A DNA stretch of 64,000 nucleotides from NCBI RefSeq assembly GCF_030704535.1, contig NC_081811.1, forward strand, positions 1,809,501-1,873,500. Reading direction: 5' to 3'. Of the stretch, positions 37,028-48,294 are shown one piece after another. The stretch's first letter is position 1. Every line of letters begins with the position of its first letter. A model generated the notes under the pieces. It did no database searches. It was not told the DNA's origin and saw only the letters and a program-made list of their open reading frames with translations. The DNA comes from Vitis vinifera. Lineage: Eukaryota > Streptophyta > Magnoliopsida > Vitales > Vitaceae. The position numbers and the translations under genes were made by a program.

Positions 37028-37781
37028 TGTTGATACCTCGCACTCCTGGGATTCCACGTAGCTGCCAAATGGATGGAGACGCGATCTCAACACACAAAGG
37101 TTCTTGATTCAGTCGTTATACCTGCAAAAAGGCATCCGGACAGGGTGTCCGGACGCACCCTCCGATGGTATTGTTAGTCATGGTCAGAGAGGGAGATATA
37201 AATCAGTTGGCCTTTTACTAGGTATCTGGAGATTACCTTCCTCTTCGTGTGAAGGTATATATATAGTGCCAGGAGTACTGTTCCTCTCATTAATGGTGAG
37301 GAGATATTTTATGTTTTGTCATGATGACATTCGGAGGCAGCATGGTCATCGCCACCCTACTGGTGGCTGTCAGAAACCGTGGTAGGTGATGCTGCTGTCA
37401 AAGATCGTGGGAAGTGATCATGTAGAATGACCGTGGGAAGTGACTTGTTGTCACCTCAACCCGTCCTTTCACTCTGCAGGTGATGGGACGTGGGTCATGG
37501 CTGGTTGTCGTGATAGCGTGTAAGACTTGCTATACTTTAGTCAATGATCCGGACCATTGTATCCGGACGGCATATGTTTGATCATCCGGATGCATTGTGT
37601 AAATCGTCCGGATGATATGCTTATAAGTGCCGTTTGATCTTCCTTGAGGCAGTCCGGATATAAAATGTGCGCCATGTGCGCTTTACAGGAAGGTCCGGAC
37701 GAGGGTGACCCAGGTGACAATGTGTGCCATGTGTCACTGTAGGATGCGTGCCACGTGTTCTCGGAGGGAGGGGTCCCTATA
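37028..37781 (-). repeat. Gypsy 3' LTR
   Basis: 754 bp; in element orientation begins TATAGGGACC and ends GGTATCAACA. Contains eight TCCGGA palindromes. Confidence 0.95.
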
Positions 37782-38002
37782 ATGCCCCCCTTTTTAACTT
37801 GCCTATTTTGCCCGAGCAAAAAATGGGCGGGTTAAAAAACAATTGGTTTTTGAAACCGAAGTCGACTTTTTGTCTGGTTGGGCCACGTGGCGAGTTGGGG
37901 TGCGAGAGCCAAAAAAAGGCATTTATGATGAGCCGCCGACTCTGGGTATTCCCAGGCAGCATGTCGTTTCAATGATGGCGTTTGTTGGACGTTTGGCTTT
38001 CC

Positions 38003-40950
38003 GATGGGCTGTCCCCCTATAAATATCATACTGTGTCCACTGTTGCTTTTTTCTACTGCGTTTTTTCTGAGATTGCTTTCTTCTTCAACCTTGTGTGTAC
38101 CTTCGCTTCTTCTGAGTGAAACCCTAGAATTTCCTGACGGTGATTTGTTGTGTTTTGACGGTGCCTGCCTTACGGTTTGCAATCCTTGCTTTTCTCTTAC
38201 ATTCGGTACGTATTGTTTATGCCTTGTTCTTTCCTTTTCTGTGCTTTGGTGTTGTTGGTTTGTTTGGGCGAGTGTTGTTTGTAACAGGGTGTTTTGAGGG
38301 TTTCAGTTGCCCCCCTGTGGTTTTTGTGGGTTAGGGGTTTGTTGTTGGGGTAGAGTCCAAGATTTTGGAATGGATATGCTGTTGGTGCGAGGTTTTCTGA
38401 GTGTTTGTTATCGTTTAGGGTTTGTGGGGTTGGTTGGCTGTGTTTGACTGTTGCATTTCTTGCATGTAGGTGTCGGTTCAACCTCGGGCTGAAAAATGTC
38501 TTCAACGAAGAAAGCTACTTCATCTGCCCGCGCCAGCGACGCTCATGAGAAACCTACAGACAAACTGAACATAAAGGAGTTCCGGGATCGATTCTGCATT
38601 CCAAATGGCGTGATTGTGGAATTTTTGAATGGGGAGGACGTGGTGTCTACTGAGAAAGCAGAACAAGATATTGTCGTCTTCTCCAAGGATCAATTCAACG
38701 CGGGGCTCCGGTTCCCCCTGCCGGCGTTGTTGACGGAATTCCTCCATTTCACCAAGATTCCACCCGTCTTCATTCATCCCAATATTATCCGGGTGCTGAT
38801 GGGATGCAGCATCATCAACATGCAGTACAACCTCGACCTCACGCTGCTGGAGGTGTTTTTCGTCTATTCGCTGAAGAAGGCGAAAACTGACATCTTCAGC
38901 CTGTCCGCTCACCTGCCCTCCCTTCAATTGGTGACGGAACTGCCAGACTCGACGAAGGGAGGGGCGAAGGGACGGGTGATGGTCCGGGGTGCGTGGGCGG
39001 GGTCGAGGCATCCGGCGAGGCCCTTCTCTCCAAACTACTCCTTAGCGATTCCGGGTAAGTTTGCTTTACGACTTTTGTCCGGATTTTTACCTTGTTGTTT
39101 TCTTGTTGATCTCTCCGGATGGTATTCTCAACCTTTGCTGCTGTTAATGTAGGTCCGGAAAAAATGGGCCACCTCGTGGATTGGGTGGAAAAGGCGTCTT
39201 TTGCCTGTCTCAGCAAGTTATTTGAGATAGATGCCAAGGAGAGGCAGTGAAGACGCTGCTGACTGCGCGGAACCTAATGGCGGTCGTCCGGGAGCCCCAA
39301 GAGTATGTCGTCAACATTCTCCCCAGGAAGATGCCAAAGGAGGTAGTACCTGGGGAGCATTACACTGTGAAGGATCTCCCGATTTACCAGGCGTTAAAAG
39401 AGGCTGATGCTGAAAAACGCCGAGCACTTCTGGACAATCGGGAGAAGAAGAAAAACGAAGGAACCCTTCGGAAGGCTCCCGGACAGAAACGCGACGCAGA
39501 CTCTCCTCCAAAGAAAACTCCAGCGAAAAAGAGGAAGCTGGTGTAGAATGGGAAGGGAGTGAAAGAGCCCACTCCTCCCAAGGAATTTGCTCCTCCGCCC
39601 ATTACTCACGAGGCGGAGGTAATGATAGAGGAGCCAGTGAACCCTGCTCCTCATTCCATCTCAAGCGGATCCGGACACGTCGCGGGGCTGAACCACTCAA
39701 GCACCTCCTTGGCAGCGGTTGCCCGTCTGGCGAATTTGGTTGAGGAAGCTGCGTCCGTCAATCATCCGGACTCCCGTAATCCAGATGCCGATGCAACTGA
39801 GGCTGTTTGTGCGACCCCGATGGAGGAAGCAGGGGCAGAAAGTCAGAGTCAGCCCCCTGACGATCCGGACCGTCTGGCTCTTGTTCTGGTGAAGGGGCCC
39901 CCTTTAAAGAGGCCACGCTCGGTGCGCAATCTGAGGTCCGGACTCATGGGGCGGCTTCAAGATCGTCAGCAAGAGATTGAAGTTAGTTGCACATCCGCCC
40001 ACCACGCTCATCCGGAGGGGAGTGAAGTCGAGATGGCAACTGAGTTTTCAGCCGTCCCGGTGATGGTCCCGGATGAGGTTGCACCCGGGGAGACCCATCC
40101 GGCCGTAAATGTTGAGGCCCCTCATCCGGAACGAAAGTCACCTTCTGCTGCTTCATCCGGGGGGGGGAACCTGTTAATGACGCAAGCTCCTCCGCTAGCT
40201 CTTTTAGCTATGCGGAGTTGGAAGATAAGCTGAAACAAATTCCACCCGGCTCGCCTGACATCCTGCCCTCAGCCCAGATGTTCGAGTCGGTGGAAATGGT
40301 AAACTGTTTTTTTGTGCTTTTTGATTCTTTTGCCATTTTGATGTGTTGTTGTGGTATGATTTATAACTTTGCTTTGCTTGTTTGTGTGTTAGCTGGTGAG
40401 TGGTCTCCGCGGCATGGCTCAACAACACGATCTCTTTGCTGATCTGCTGCGGACCACTGATTATATGAGGATCTTCGCCTCTCGGCATAAAGAAAGTGAA
40501 AACCAGTTGCGTCTGAGACTGGAAGAGGCTGAAGCCAGCTTATCCACCGCTCGAGCGGATAATGAAGCCCTTCGGGCAGATTTGGCTGATGCAAAGAGCC
40601 GGGAGGAATCAACGGAGGTCCGCCTGCATGAGGCAGAGGATGAGATGGCCCGGCTGAGGGGGGAGGTGAGGCACCTCCGGACAGAAGTTTCTATCGAAAA
40701 GAAACAGAGGGAAGACTTGCAGCTGCGCTTAGTTTGCACAAAAAGAGGAGTTAGAACTGGAGTTTGCTGCAGAGAGGGAGGAACTTGAAGTAGAATACCA
40801 AAAACAAGTGGATGATACGTTCATCTTTGGGTATCGGTGCTGCATGAAGAAGAACGGTATCAAGCGGGACGTGCCTTCAATTCCTCCGGGTGAAGAAAAG
40901 AAGCTTCATGACAAGCCTGCTCCCTGATAGCTTCCTTTTTTGCAATTTCT
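38003..40950 (+). mobile_element. Antisense ORF region of the Gypsy element
   Basis: Reads opposite to gag-pol. A TATA-like CTATAAATA lies at 38017-38025, ahead of a leader of about 470 bases before the first coding stretch. That stretch (from about 38.5 kb) has FCIPNGVIVEFL, RFPLPALLTEFLHF and HPNIIRVLMG, resembling the 'putative gypsy type transposon' family (PF04195). Further along there is a basic, nuclear-signal-like PAKKRKLV, and near 40.4-40.75 kb a long heptad-patterned coiled coil rich in EA, RL and LR. Such antisense genes are known in Grande/Tat elements; function unknown. Confidence 0.75.
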
Positions 40951-41090
40951 TCTGTAATCTTCTTTCTGTATTTTTGTGGTCCGGAGACCTCTTTGTTCAT
41001 ACATTTATCCACATCAATAAAAATACTTCTTTTTCATTTGCACTTGTCTCTGCTTTTTCATTGATAGTACTGCTTTAAATTAGACACATT

Positions 41091-44000
41091 TCAAGGTCTA
41101 AGTAATGGAGTTCCGTCTAACTTTTGTAAATGATAAGCTCCATTGTCACTTACCTTAGACACTATATAGGGTCCTTCCCAGTTGGCCTGGAACTTCCCTG
41201 CGCCTACCTCAGCAGTGTTTTCAAAAACTTTTCTAAGGACTAGCGTACCATTTTTGAAGCTTCTTGGCCTCACTTTGCGATTGTAATGTGCTGATGCCCT
41301 TTGTTGATAATCTGCCATCCGGATGGCCGCGCTTTCCCTCACTTCATCCGTCCAATCCAAATTTCTTCCTAATTCCATGTTTGCATCACTCTGTTCTGCT
41401 GCGTCAGTCCGGATAGTAGGAAGACCTATTTCAGTAGGAATGACTGCATCCATTCCATATGCGAGAGCGAAAGGAGTATTTTCTGTTGGCCGTCCGGGTG
41501 TAGTTCGGTAGGCCCATAAGACGCCGGGTAGCTCCTCGACCCATTTTCCTTTGGCTTGTTCAAGCCTTTTCTTTAAGGCAGTGATTAGGGTTTTGTTTGT
41601 AGCTTCTGCTTGCCCATTACTTTGAGGATATCGCGGTGTGAAGTATGAATTCCGGATGTTCAGCTCCACACAGAAATTTCTGAAAGCAATGCTGTCAAAT
41701 TGCGGACCATTGTCAGCTATGATGGCTTGGGGAATCCCAAAACGGCAAATAATGTTTTTCCATACGAACTTGGTGACATCTTTGTCTTTGATGCTAGCAT
41801 ATGCTTCAGTTTCTACCCACTTACTAAAGTAATCAGTGGCAACAAAGAGGAATTTCTTTTGGGCAGGCGCAACTGGGAGAGGTCCCACTATGTCCATGCC
41901 CCATTGTGCGAAGGGTCATGGGCTTGATATTGATTTCAATGTTGCTGATGGCATATGTGGAATGGGAGCATGCTTTTGACATTTGTCACAATTTTTGACG
42001 TATGCTGCCGCATCCTTCTTCATTGTTGGCCAATAATATCCCTGTGAATGGGCTCGATGTGCCAGAGATCGTCCTCCTGAATGATTCCCGCATATTCCTT
42101 CGTGTAACTCAGCTAACACATACTGGGCCTCTGAATGCCCTAGGCAACGAAGGTAAGGTCCTGTGAAGGACCGCTTGTACAGGTGTCCCCCAATCAGGGT
42201 GAAACAGGCAGCTTGCACCCGGACTTTGTGTGCTTGTTTGAGATCTCCGGGTAAAGTTCCAGTCCGGATATATTCTGTGATGCCATTCATCCATTCTTGG
42301 CCGTCCACTTGGGATGCCTCAATGGTATTGCAGGTGGAACTTTCTGCGACAGAGGGGTTGGGTTGCACATGTATGGGCAATAGAATGGCTTCTTTGATAG
42401 GGAGGGAGGCAGCTATGCCGGCCAAGGCGTCAGCGCGCCTATTGTCAGCTCGCTTGATTTTTTCGATTGTCCATTCGGTGAATTGCTGCAAGGTGTTTCT
42501 TACTTTAGCTAAGTAACGCGCCATGCGTGCGTCCTTAGCCTCATATTCCTCCTGGACATGCTTTACCACGAGTTGTGAGTCGCTGTAGATCCGGAGTTTG
42601 GAGACGGATAGAGCAAGGGCGAGGTCCAATCTGGACAAGATGGCCTCATATTCTGCTTCATTGTTAGAGGCAGGGAATCCCAACCGGATGGCTTGCTCCA
42701 AATGTTCCCCAGTTGGGGACTGTAGTAGGAGCCCAACTCCAGAGCCTGATGAGCGTGAGGCTCCGTCAACTCGTAGAGTCCACCATACTTGTTTGTTTGA
42801 TTCGTGGTGTTGGCTGGGTCTTCGGGAATATTCTAGCACGAAGTCAGCCATTACTTGGCCTTTCATGGACAATCTGGGTTGGAATTCGATTCCAAATTCG
42901 CTTAATTCGATGGCCCATTGTAGCATTCTCCCGGTTAAATCTGGCTTGTGCAGAATGTTGCGAAGGGGCTGGTCGGTTAGTACGATCACTGGATGAGCTT
43001 GGAAATAAGGGCGGAACTTCTGGGCAGCGCTTCGAAGGGCTAAGGCTGTTAGCTCCATTTTTTAATATCGGGTTTCTACGTCTGCCAATGCCCTGCTCAC
43101 GTAGTAGATAGGTTTCTGCTCCTTGGGTGAGGGGCAGCAGAGTAGAACGGCACTGATTGCCCACTCTGATACCGCCAGATACATATACAATTTCTCTTTT
43201 AGAATGGGGCTGTTCAAGATGGGTGGTTGCGTAAGACAATGTTTTATCTTTTCGAAAGCGTTTTGGCAACTGTCCGTCCATCCGTGCGCTCCAGCTTTTC
43301 GTATTGCCAGGAAGAAGGGTCGTAATTCATCAGTGAAGCGGGCTATGAAACGCCCTAACGCAACGAGCTTGCCTGTGAGGCGTTGTAACTCCTTCTTATT
43401 CTTGGGAGGGGGTGTTCCCATGACTGCCTTGACTTGATCCGGGCTGACTTCTATGCCCCTTTGGCTGACCATAAATCCCAGAAATTTGCCAGCACTTACG
43501 CCAAAGGCGCATTTAGAAGGATTTGACTTCATGCCATACTTTCGTAAGAGGTGAAAAACTTCTTGTAAGTGAAGGACATGTTCCTCTCGGGTTTTGCTTT
43601 TAACCACTATATCATCAATATATACCTCTACCGTGTGTCCCATCAGGGGTTTAAAGATTTTTGTCATCAATCTTTGGTAAGTGGCGCCAGCATTTTTGAG
43701 TCTGAATGGCATGATTTGTAGCAATAGAGGTCGTGTGGCGTTATGAATGCTGTCTTTTCTTCGTCATCCGGGGACATGGGGATCTGGTGATATCCGGAGA
43801 AGGCATCCAAGAAAGAGAGCATTCCTTGCCCAGAAGTGGAATCCACAATTTGATCTATTCGCGGCAAGGGAAAACTGTCTTTTGGACATGCGCTGTTGAG
43901 ATTGGTGTAGTCTACACAAACTCGCCATTTTCCTTCTTTTTTGGATAAGATACTTCTCTGACGAATCCGGCATTTAGTAGTTTGTCAATCTCTTTCCGGA

Positions 44001-44283
44001 TAACTTCTTGTCTATCCGGGTGGAAACGTCTAATCTTCTGCTGGACGGGTCTGGCAGCTGCAAAGACGTTAAGCTTGTGAGATGCAACAGATGGATGAAT
44101 TCCCCTCATATCAGAATGTGCCCATGCGAAGATGTCATGGTTTCGCCTGAAGATATTTTGTATGCTCTGAGTTTCTTCGGTCGTCATGAGGGAACTGATG
44201 TTCGTGAGGTGAGTGCTTTCCTCCGAAATTTGGATTGTTTGTAAGGGATCTGCTGCAGGGGGATCTTTGTCCGCCGGACCCAA
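41091..44283 (-). mobile_element. Gypsy pol region (RT, RNase H, integrase)
   Basis: Recognisable by the RT catalytic box YIDDIVVKS, a second RNase H with DGASRSSGSGVG and NNEAEYEAI, an integrase zinc-binding HHCC region (CDKCQKH) and a DDE core (DIVGPLP, ADNGPQF, NGQAEATNK). A fossil with a small number of breaks. Confidence 0.9.
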
Positions 44284-44289
44284 TAATTG

Positions 44290-46600
44290 CTATTGGTCAT
44301 GTGCAATGCTGGGTTCAGGGGGAGATGCATCCTCCTGATTGGCCCCCGCTTCACGTGCTATCTGATAGCATTGACGGGCGGCTAATTGGCTGCCATATAG
44401 GTCGATTTGGCCCTCGTTGGTGAGAAAGCTCACCATTTGATGATATGTAGAGGGGATGGCTTTCATGTAATGAAGCCATGTGCGCCCCAAGATGATATTG
44501 AAGGGTGATAACTCTTGTACCATCGAGAATTGTACGTTGAGAGTGACTGGGCCAGCTTGGACCGGCAGTACAATGTCTCCCAAAGACGTAGTTGATGAGC
44601 CGTTGAATCCGGACAGTATTCGTCTGGGGTTTTCAAGGCCTGTGAGACTGTGTCCCATGTGGCTAACGACCGATGCTTGTATAAGATCGGCCGAGCTGTC
44701 TGGGTCAACCAAGATACGTCGCACATCGAAGTCTCCTATCTCTAGGGACAAGATGAGGGCGTCTCGATATGGTTGCAGTGTCCGGGTGGGATCTACTGGT
44801 GGGAAAATGATTGTCCCATCTATGGGGCAAGGGCTCCCTCCAGTTAGCCCAGGCCGGATGGAATTGATGCGCTCGCGTATTGATGCGGCCCGCAACAATT
44901 TTTGTCTCTTTCGCTTAGAGTCGTACTCCTCGTCGGATGGACCTCCGTTAATATAGTTTATAACGGCCTTGGGGACAGATGGGGCCCTAGGGGCTCCGGG
45001 GTTGTGATGTTGGGATGCGCCCCTTCCTCCATTATCTGATCGGAGGTATTGCTTCAAATGCCCTGCTTTTATGAGCCTCTCGACCAGAAACTGGAAAGCT
45101 CGGCATGTCTCTGTTGTATGGCCATGATCCTTGTGGAAGGCACATCTCCTACTACGATCCCTTGTAGATGGGTCTGTTCCAATGGGTCTAGGCCATCTGA
45201 AGTCGGACAAGCCCTGGATCATTGGGAGAAGTTTCTCATATGATATGGAAAGAGGTGTGAGAGGCGGCATTTTCGGGCGACTTGGCCCTTCCTGCTTTCT
45301 GTCAGACGGCTTTGGCCGATCCGGAGGTTTATTATTTCCCTCCGTATTATTTCTAGATGGCCGTCCGGCAACCAAAACTTGCTGGGTGGCTGCACGTACG
45401 TCATCTTCGAGCATTGAATATTTGTTGGCGCGCCTGAATAAGTCATCCATTGTTGTAAGAGGTTTTTTAACCAGTGATTCGAAAAATGGAGTGCCTGGAC
45501 AGATGCTTCGCTTGAAGATCTGTAGGACAGCATTCATACTGCAAGCCTCTACTTGAAGCACGGCCTGGCCAAATCGCTTCACGAATTCCCTCAAGGATTC
45601 GTTATCTTGCATTTTTATGTTCTGCAGGGTGCTGATATTTTGCTTGTGTCGTGCGGAGCACAAGTATTGTCCCACGAAAGCTTCGGACAGGTCCCTGAAA
45701 TTGCCAACAGAGTTGGGAGGTAGGCGATGAAACCATAGAGGGTCTGTCCTTGTAAGCTGGCGGGAAATACTTTGCATAGCAGTGCATCGTTGCCAATATC
45801 GAGCGTCATAAGCTGTCAATAATGCATGATGTGATCGAAGGGATCGTTGGTTCCATCGTATGTGGAAAACTTTGGTACGAGGAATCCTCTTGGGGGCTCG
45901 TAATTAATGATATGAGAGCAGAAAGGCGTGGAGAGCATGTCATCCAGCCTTTTGCTGATGGAGCCAATGGGTGGCTCGTTTGGGATGTTTCTCCCAGTTG
46001 GTTGTTTCGCTGGGTGCGAATGAACGTTCCGCATCACGGGGGTGACTACGGGGTCACGATGCGGGTGAACGTTTTGCACCATAGGGGTGGCCATGGGGTC
46101 AGGGCGTGGTGCCCAGGTTGTGGCCATTGGTGGCCTTGATCTTTCAGGCTCTTGTGGGCCTAACCTTGCGCGCATCGAATTTGACAACTGGGATTTTTTA
46201 TCACGTTGTCTTTTCGCTGAAAAGTGAGTAGAGTCTGAGCTTTCCTCACGGGGAATTCGAGGCATAGGCGTGCGTGGCTCATGAGGCCTCACGTTGTATG
46301 CTCCTGGAATAGCTCCCGTTGTCCCAGGATATATTGATTCCGGTTCTTGTTGAGGCCTTGAGTTTGCTACTTGGCCTCTTGAACGCTGACGTCGAGGAGG
46401 CCTTGATGTTGAAGTCTGGATGCGTAATACAGCGTTTTCTTCTCTCAGTCTTTCTGTCTCCTGGAGGAGAGCTTTTAGTTGTCGTTCGCTTGCCAACTGC
46501 CTTCTTTCAATGGTTTGACGCCATTCAAAATCATCCTCCTCTCTCCTACCAGATGAACGGCTTTGGGAAGATGTAGCCATCTTTTTTAGTGACTGAATCA
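44290..46600 (-). mobile_element. Gypsy gag and protease region
   Basis: Capsid-type block (LSEAFVGQYL...ESLREFVKRFGQ; Retrotrans_gag), a CAFHKDHGHTTETC knuckle, then an aspartic-protease-like part. The N-terminal part is rich in Arg, Pro and Gln. Fossil. Confidence 0.85.
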
Positions 46601-46629
46601 AAGTAAAATTTTCCCACAGACGGCGCCAA

Positions 46630-47383
46630 TGTTGATACCTTGCACTCCTGGGATTCCACGTAGCTGCCAAATGGATGGAGACGCGATCTCAACACACAAA
46701 GGTTCTTGATTCAGTCGTTATATCTGCAAAAAGGCATCCGAACAGGGTGTCCGGACGCACCCTCCGATGGTATTGTTAGCCATGGTTAGAGAGGGAGATA
46801 TAAATCAGTTGGCCTTTTACTAGGTATCTGGAGATTACCTTCCTCTTCGTGTGAAGGTATATATATAGTGTCAGGAGTACTGTTCCTCTCATTAATGGTG
46901 AGGAGATATTTTATGTTTTGTCATGATGACATTCGGAGGCAGCATGGTCATCGCCACCCTACTGGCGGCTGTCAGAAACCGTGGTAGGTGATGCTGCTGT
47001 CAAAGATCGTGGGAAGTGATCATGTAGAATGATCGTGGGAAGTGACTTGTTGTCACCTCAACCCGTCCTTTCACTCTGCAGGTGATGGGACGTGGGTCAT
47101 GGCTGGTTGTCGTGATAGCGTGTAAGACTTGCTATACTTTAGTCAATGATCCGGACCATTGTATCCGGACGGCATATGTTTGATCATCCGGATGCATTGT
47201 GTAAATCGTCCGGATGATATGCTTATAAGTGCCGTTTGATCTTCCTTGAGGCAGTCCGGATATAAAAAGTGCGCCATGTGCGCTTTACAGGAAGGTCCGG
47301 ACGAGCGTGACCCGGGTGACAATGCGTGCCATGTGTCACTGTAGGATGCGTGCCACGTGTTCTCGGAGGGAGGGGTCCCTACA
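46630..47383 (-). repeat. Gypsy 5' LTR
   Basis: 754 bp, begins TGTAGGGACC in element orientation and ends GGTATCAACA, followed after one base by the primer-binding site. Confidence 0.95.
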
Positions 47384-47392
47384 ACATCAACA

Positions 47393-48290
47393 ATTTCCAT
47401 TGCTGTTTTGAAACTCTTTAGCCCCAACATCACCACCATGAATGACCAACCTATTGCATTCTATTAAACCAAGAATACTTTACAAGACTATAAAATTCTC
47501 ATTTGGTGCCTTGGCAGCCATCACCCATTTATGCACACTATTAGAACGGTGTGGAACTGTTACGCCCATGACATCTCTAGAATGATTGAGACGTTGTAAA
47601 ATTTTATCCATTATTCCCAGAACTTTCACCCAACTCTAGAGGAAGGTAGAGATCAGTGGACTCCTTTGGAAGAATGAACAACTTGACTTCATGTTTACAA
47701 AGTTCTACTCTGCTGTAAGTGCTCAAATCATGGATTATTTAAGAAAAACACGACACATTGAGGAAAAAAACTGTAGATTTATCGAAATCCCACCCTTTTA
47801 AGTATTGAAAGCAGATGTTCAAGGGGAATTAATACGAAGATGTTTGAAGAAGATGAAATTTGGGGAAGCGGCTTAAATAAAATTCTAAAAACAAAAAACT
47901 AAGAATATTATTAAATTCAGCATCACTTAATCTAATGCTAGAGCCAGTTCAATACTAGAAGTTTCACTCCCAATACACCGTTTCACAAAATAGTAGCATT
48001 TAATTTGCTCCAGGTCATTCTTGTAGAAAATCTCCTCCAATTAGTGTTTGCTAGAAAGGCTTTCAGCCTCAATAAAGGCCCATTATACTTTGTGACATAC
48101 TGGCAAATGGAAAAAGGAGACAATAGCAGCACAGTTGGATGGTTTCCAAATGGAAATTCACAGAAGGAAGTCCATACTCCATAGCAAGCAACAATACCAG
48201 GTTTATAATTCAAAAATCTTGATTATAATTGAAGGCCCCTCCACACAAGAACCACAATTTATTTTAATTCTGTTGTACGTCAAATGCTCT
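47393..48290. other. Spacer downstream of PhzF B
   Basis: Nearly identical to 52627-53545 downstream of PhzF C, apart from small indels including one of about 12 bases. No gene seen. It differs from the DNA downstream of PhzF A until about 32510/48105. Confidence 0.7.
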
Positions 48291-48294
48291 AAAT

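Larger units (their letters stand above)
37028..47383 (-). mobile_element. Gypsy LTR retrotransposon, Tat-type, with antisense ORF region
   Basis: About 10.36 kb, minus orientation. The LTRs at 37028-37781 and 46630-47383 are both 754 bp and differ at about 13 positions by eye (under 2%). Target duplication is ACATC at 37023-37027 and 47384-47388. The primer-binding site just inside the right LTR starts TGGCGCCG, fitting tRNA-Asp. A purine tract (AAAAAGGGGGG) abuts the left LTR. Order from right: gag and protease (about 44.3-46.6 kb), reverse transcriptase (43.1-44.3), RNase H including a second, archaeal-type copy (42.3-43.1), integrase (41.1-42.3), then an antisense ORF region (38.0-40.95). 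The second RNase H and antisense ORF mark the Tat lineage. Structurally complete, with a few breaks in the coding part. At commonly used plant LTR rates the age is roughly 0.5-1.5 Myr. Confidence 0.95.

Noticed and set aside
45822-46576. Plus-strand open frames opposite the gag region
   Set aside because: Mirror frames of the gag coding strand, without domain similarity.
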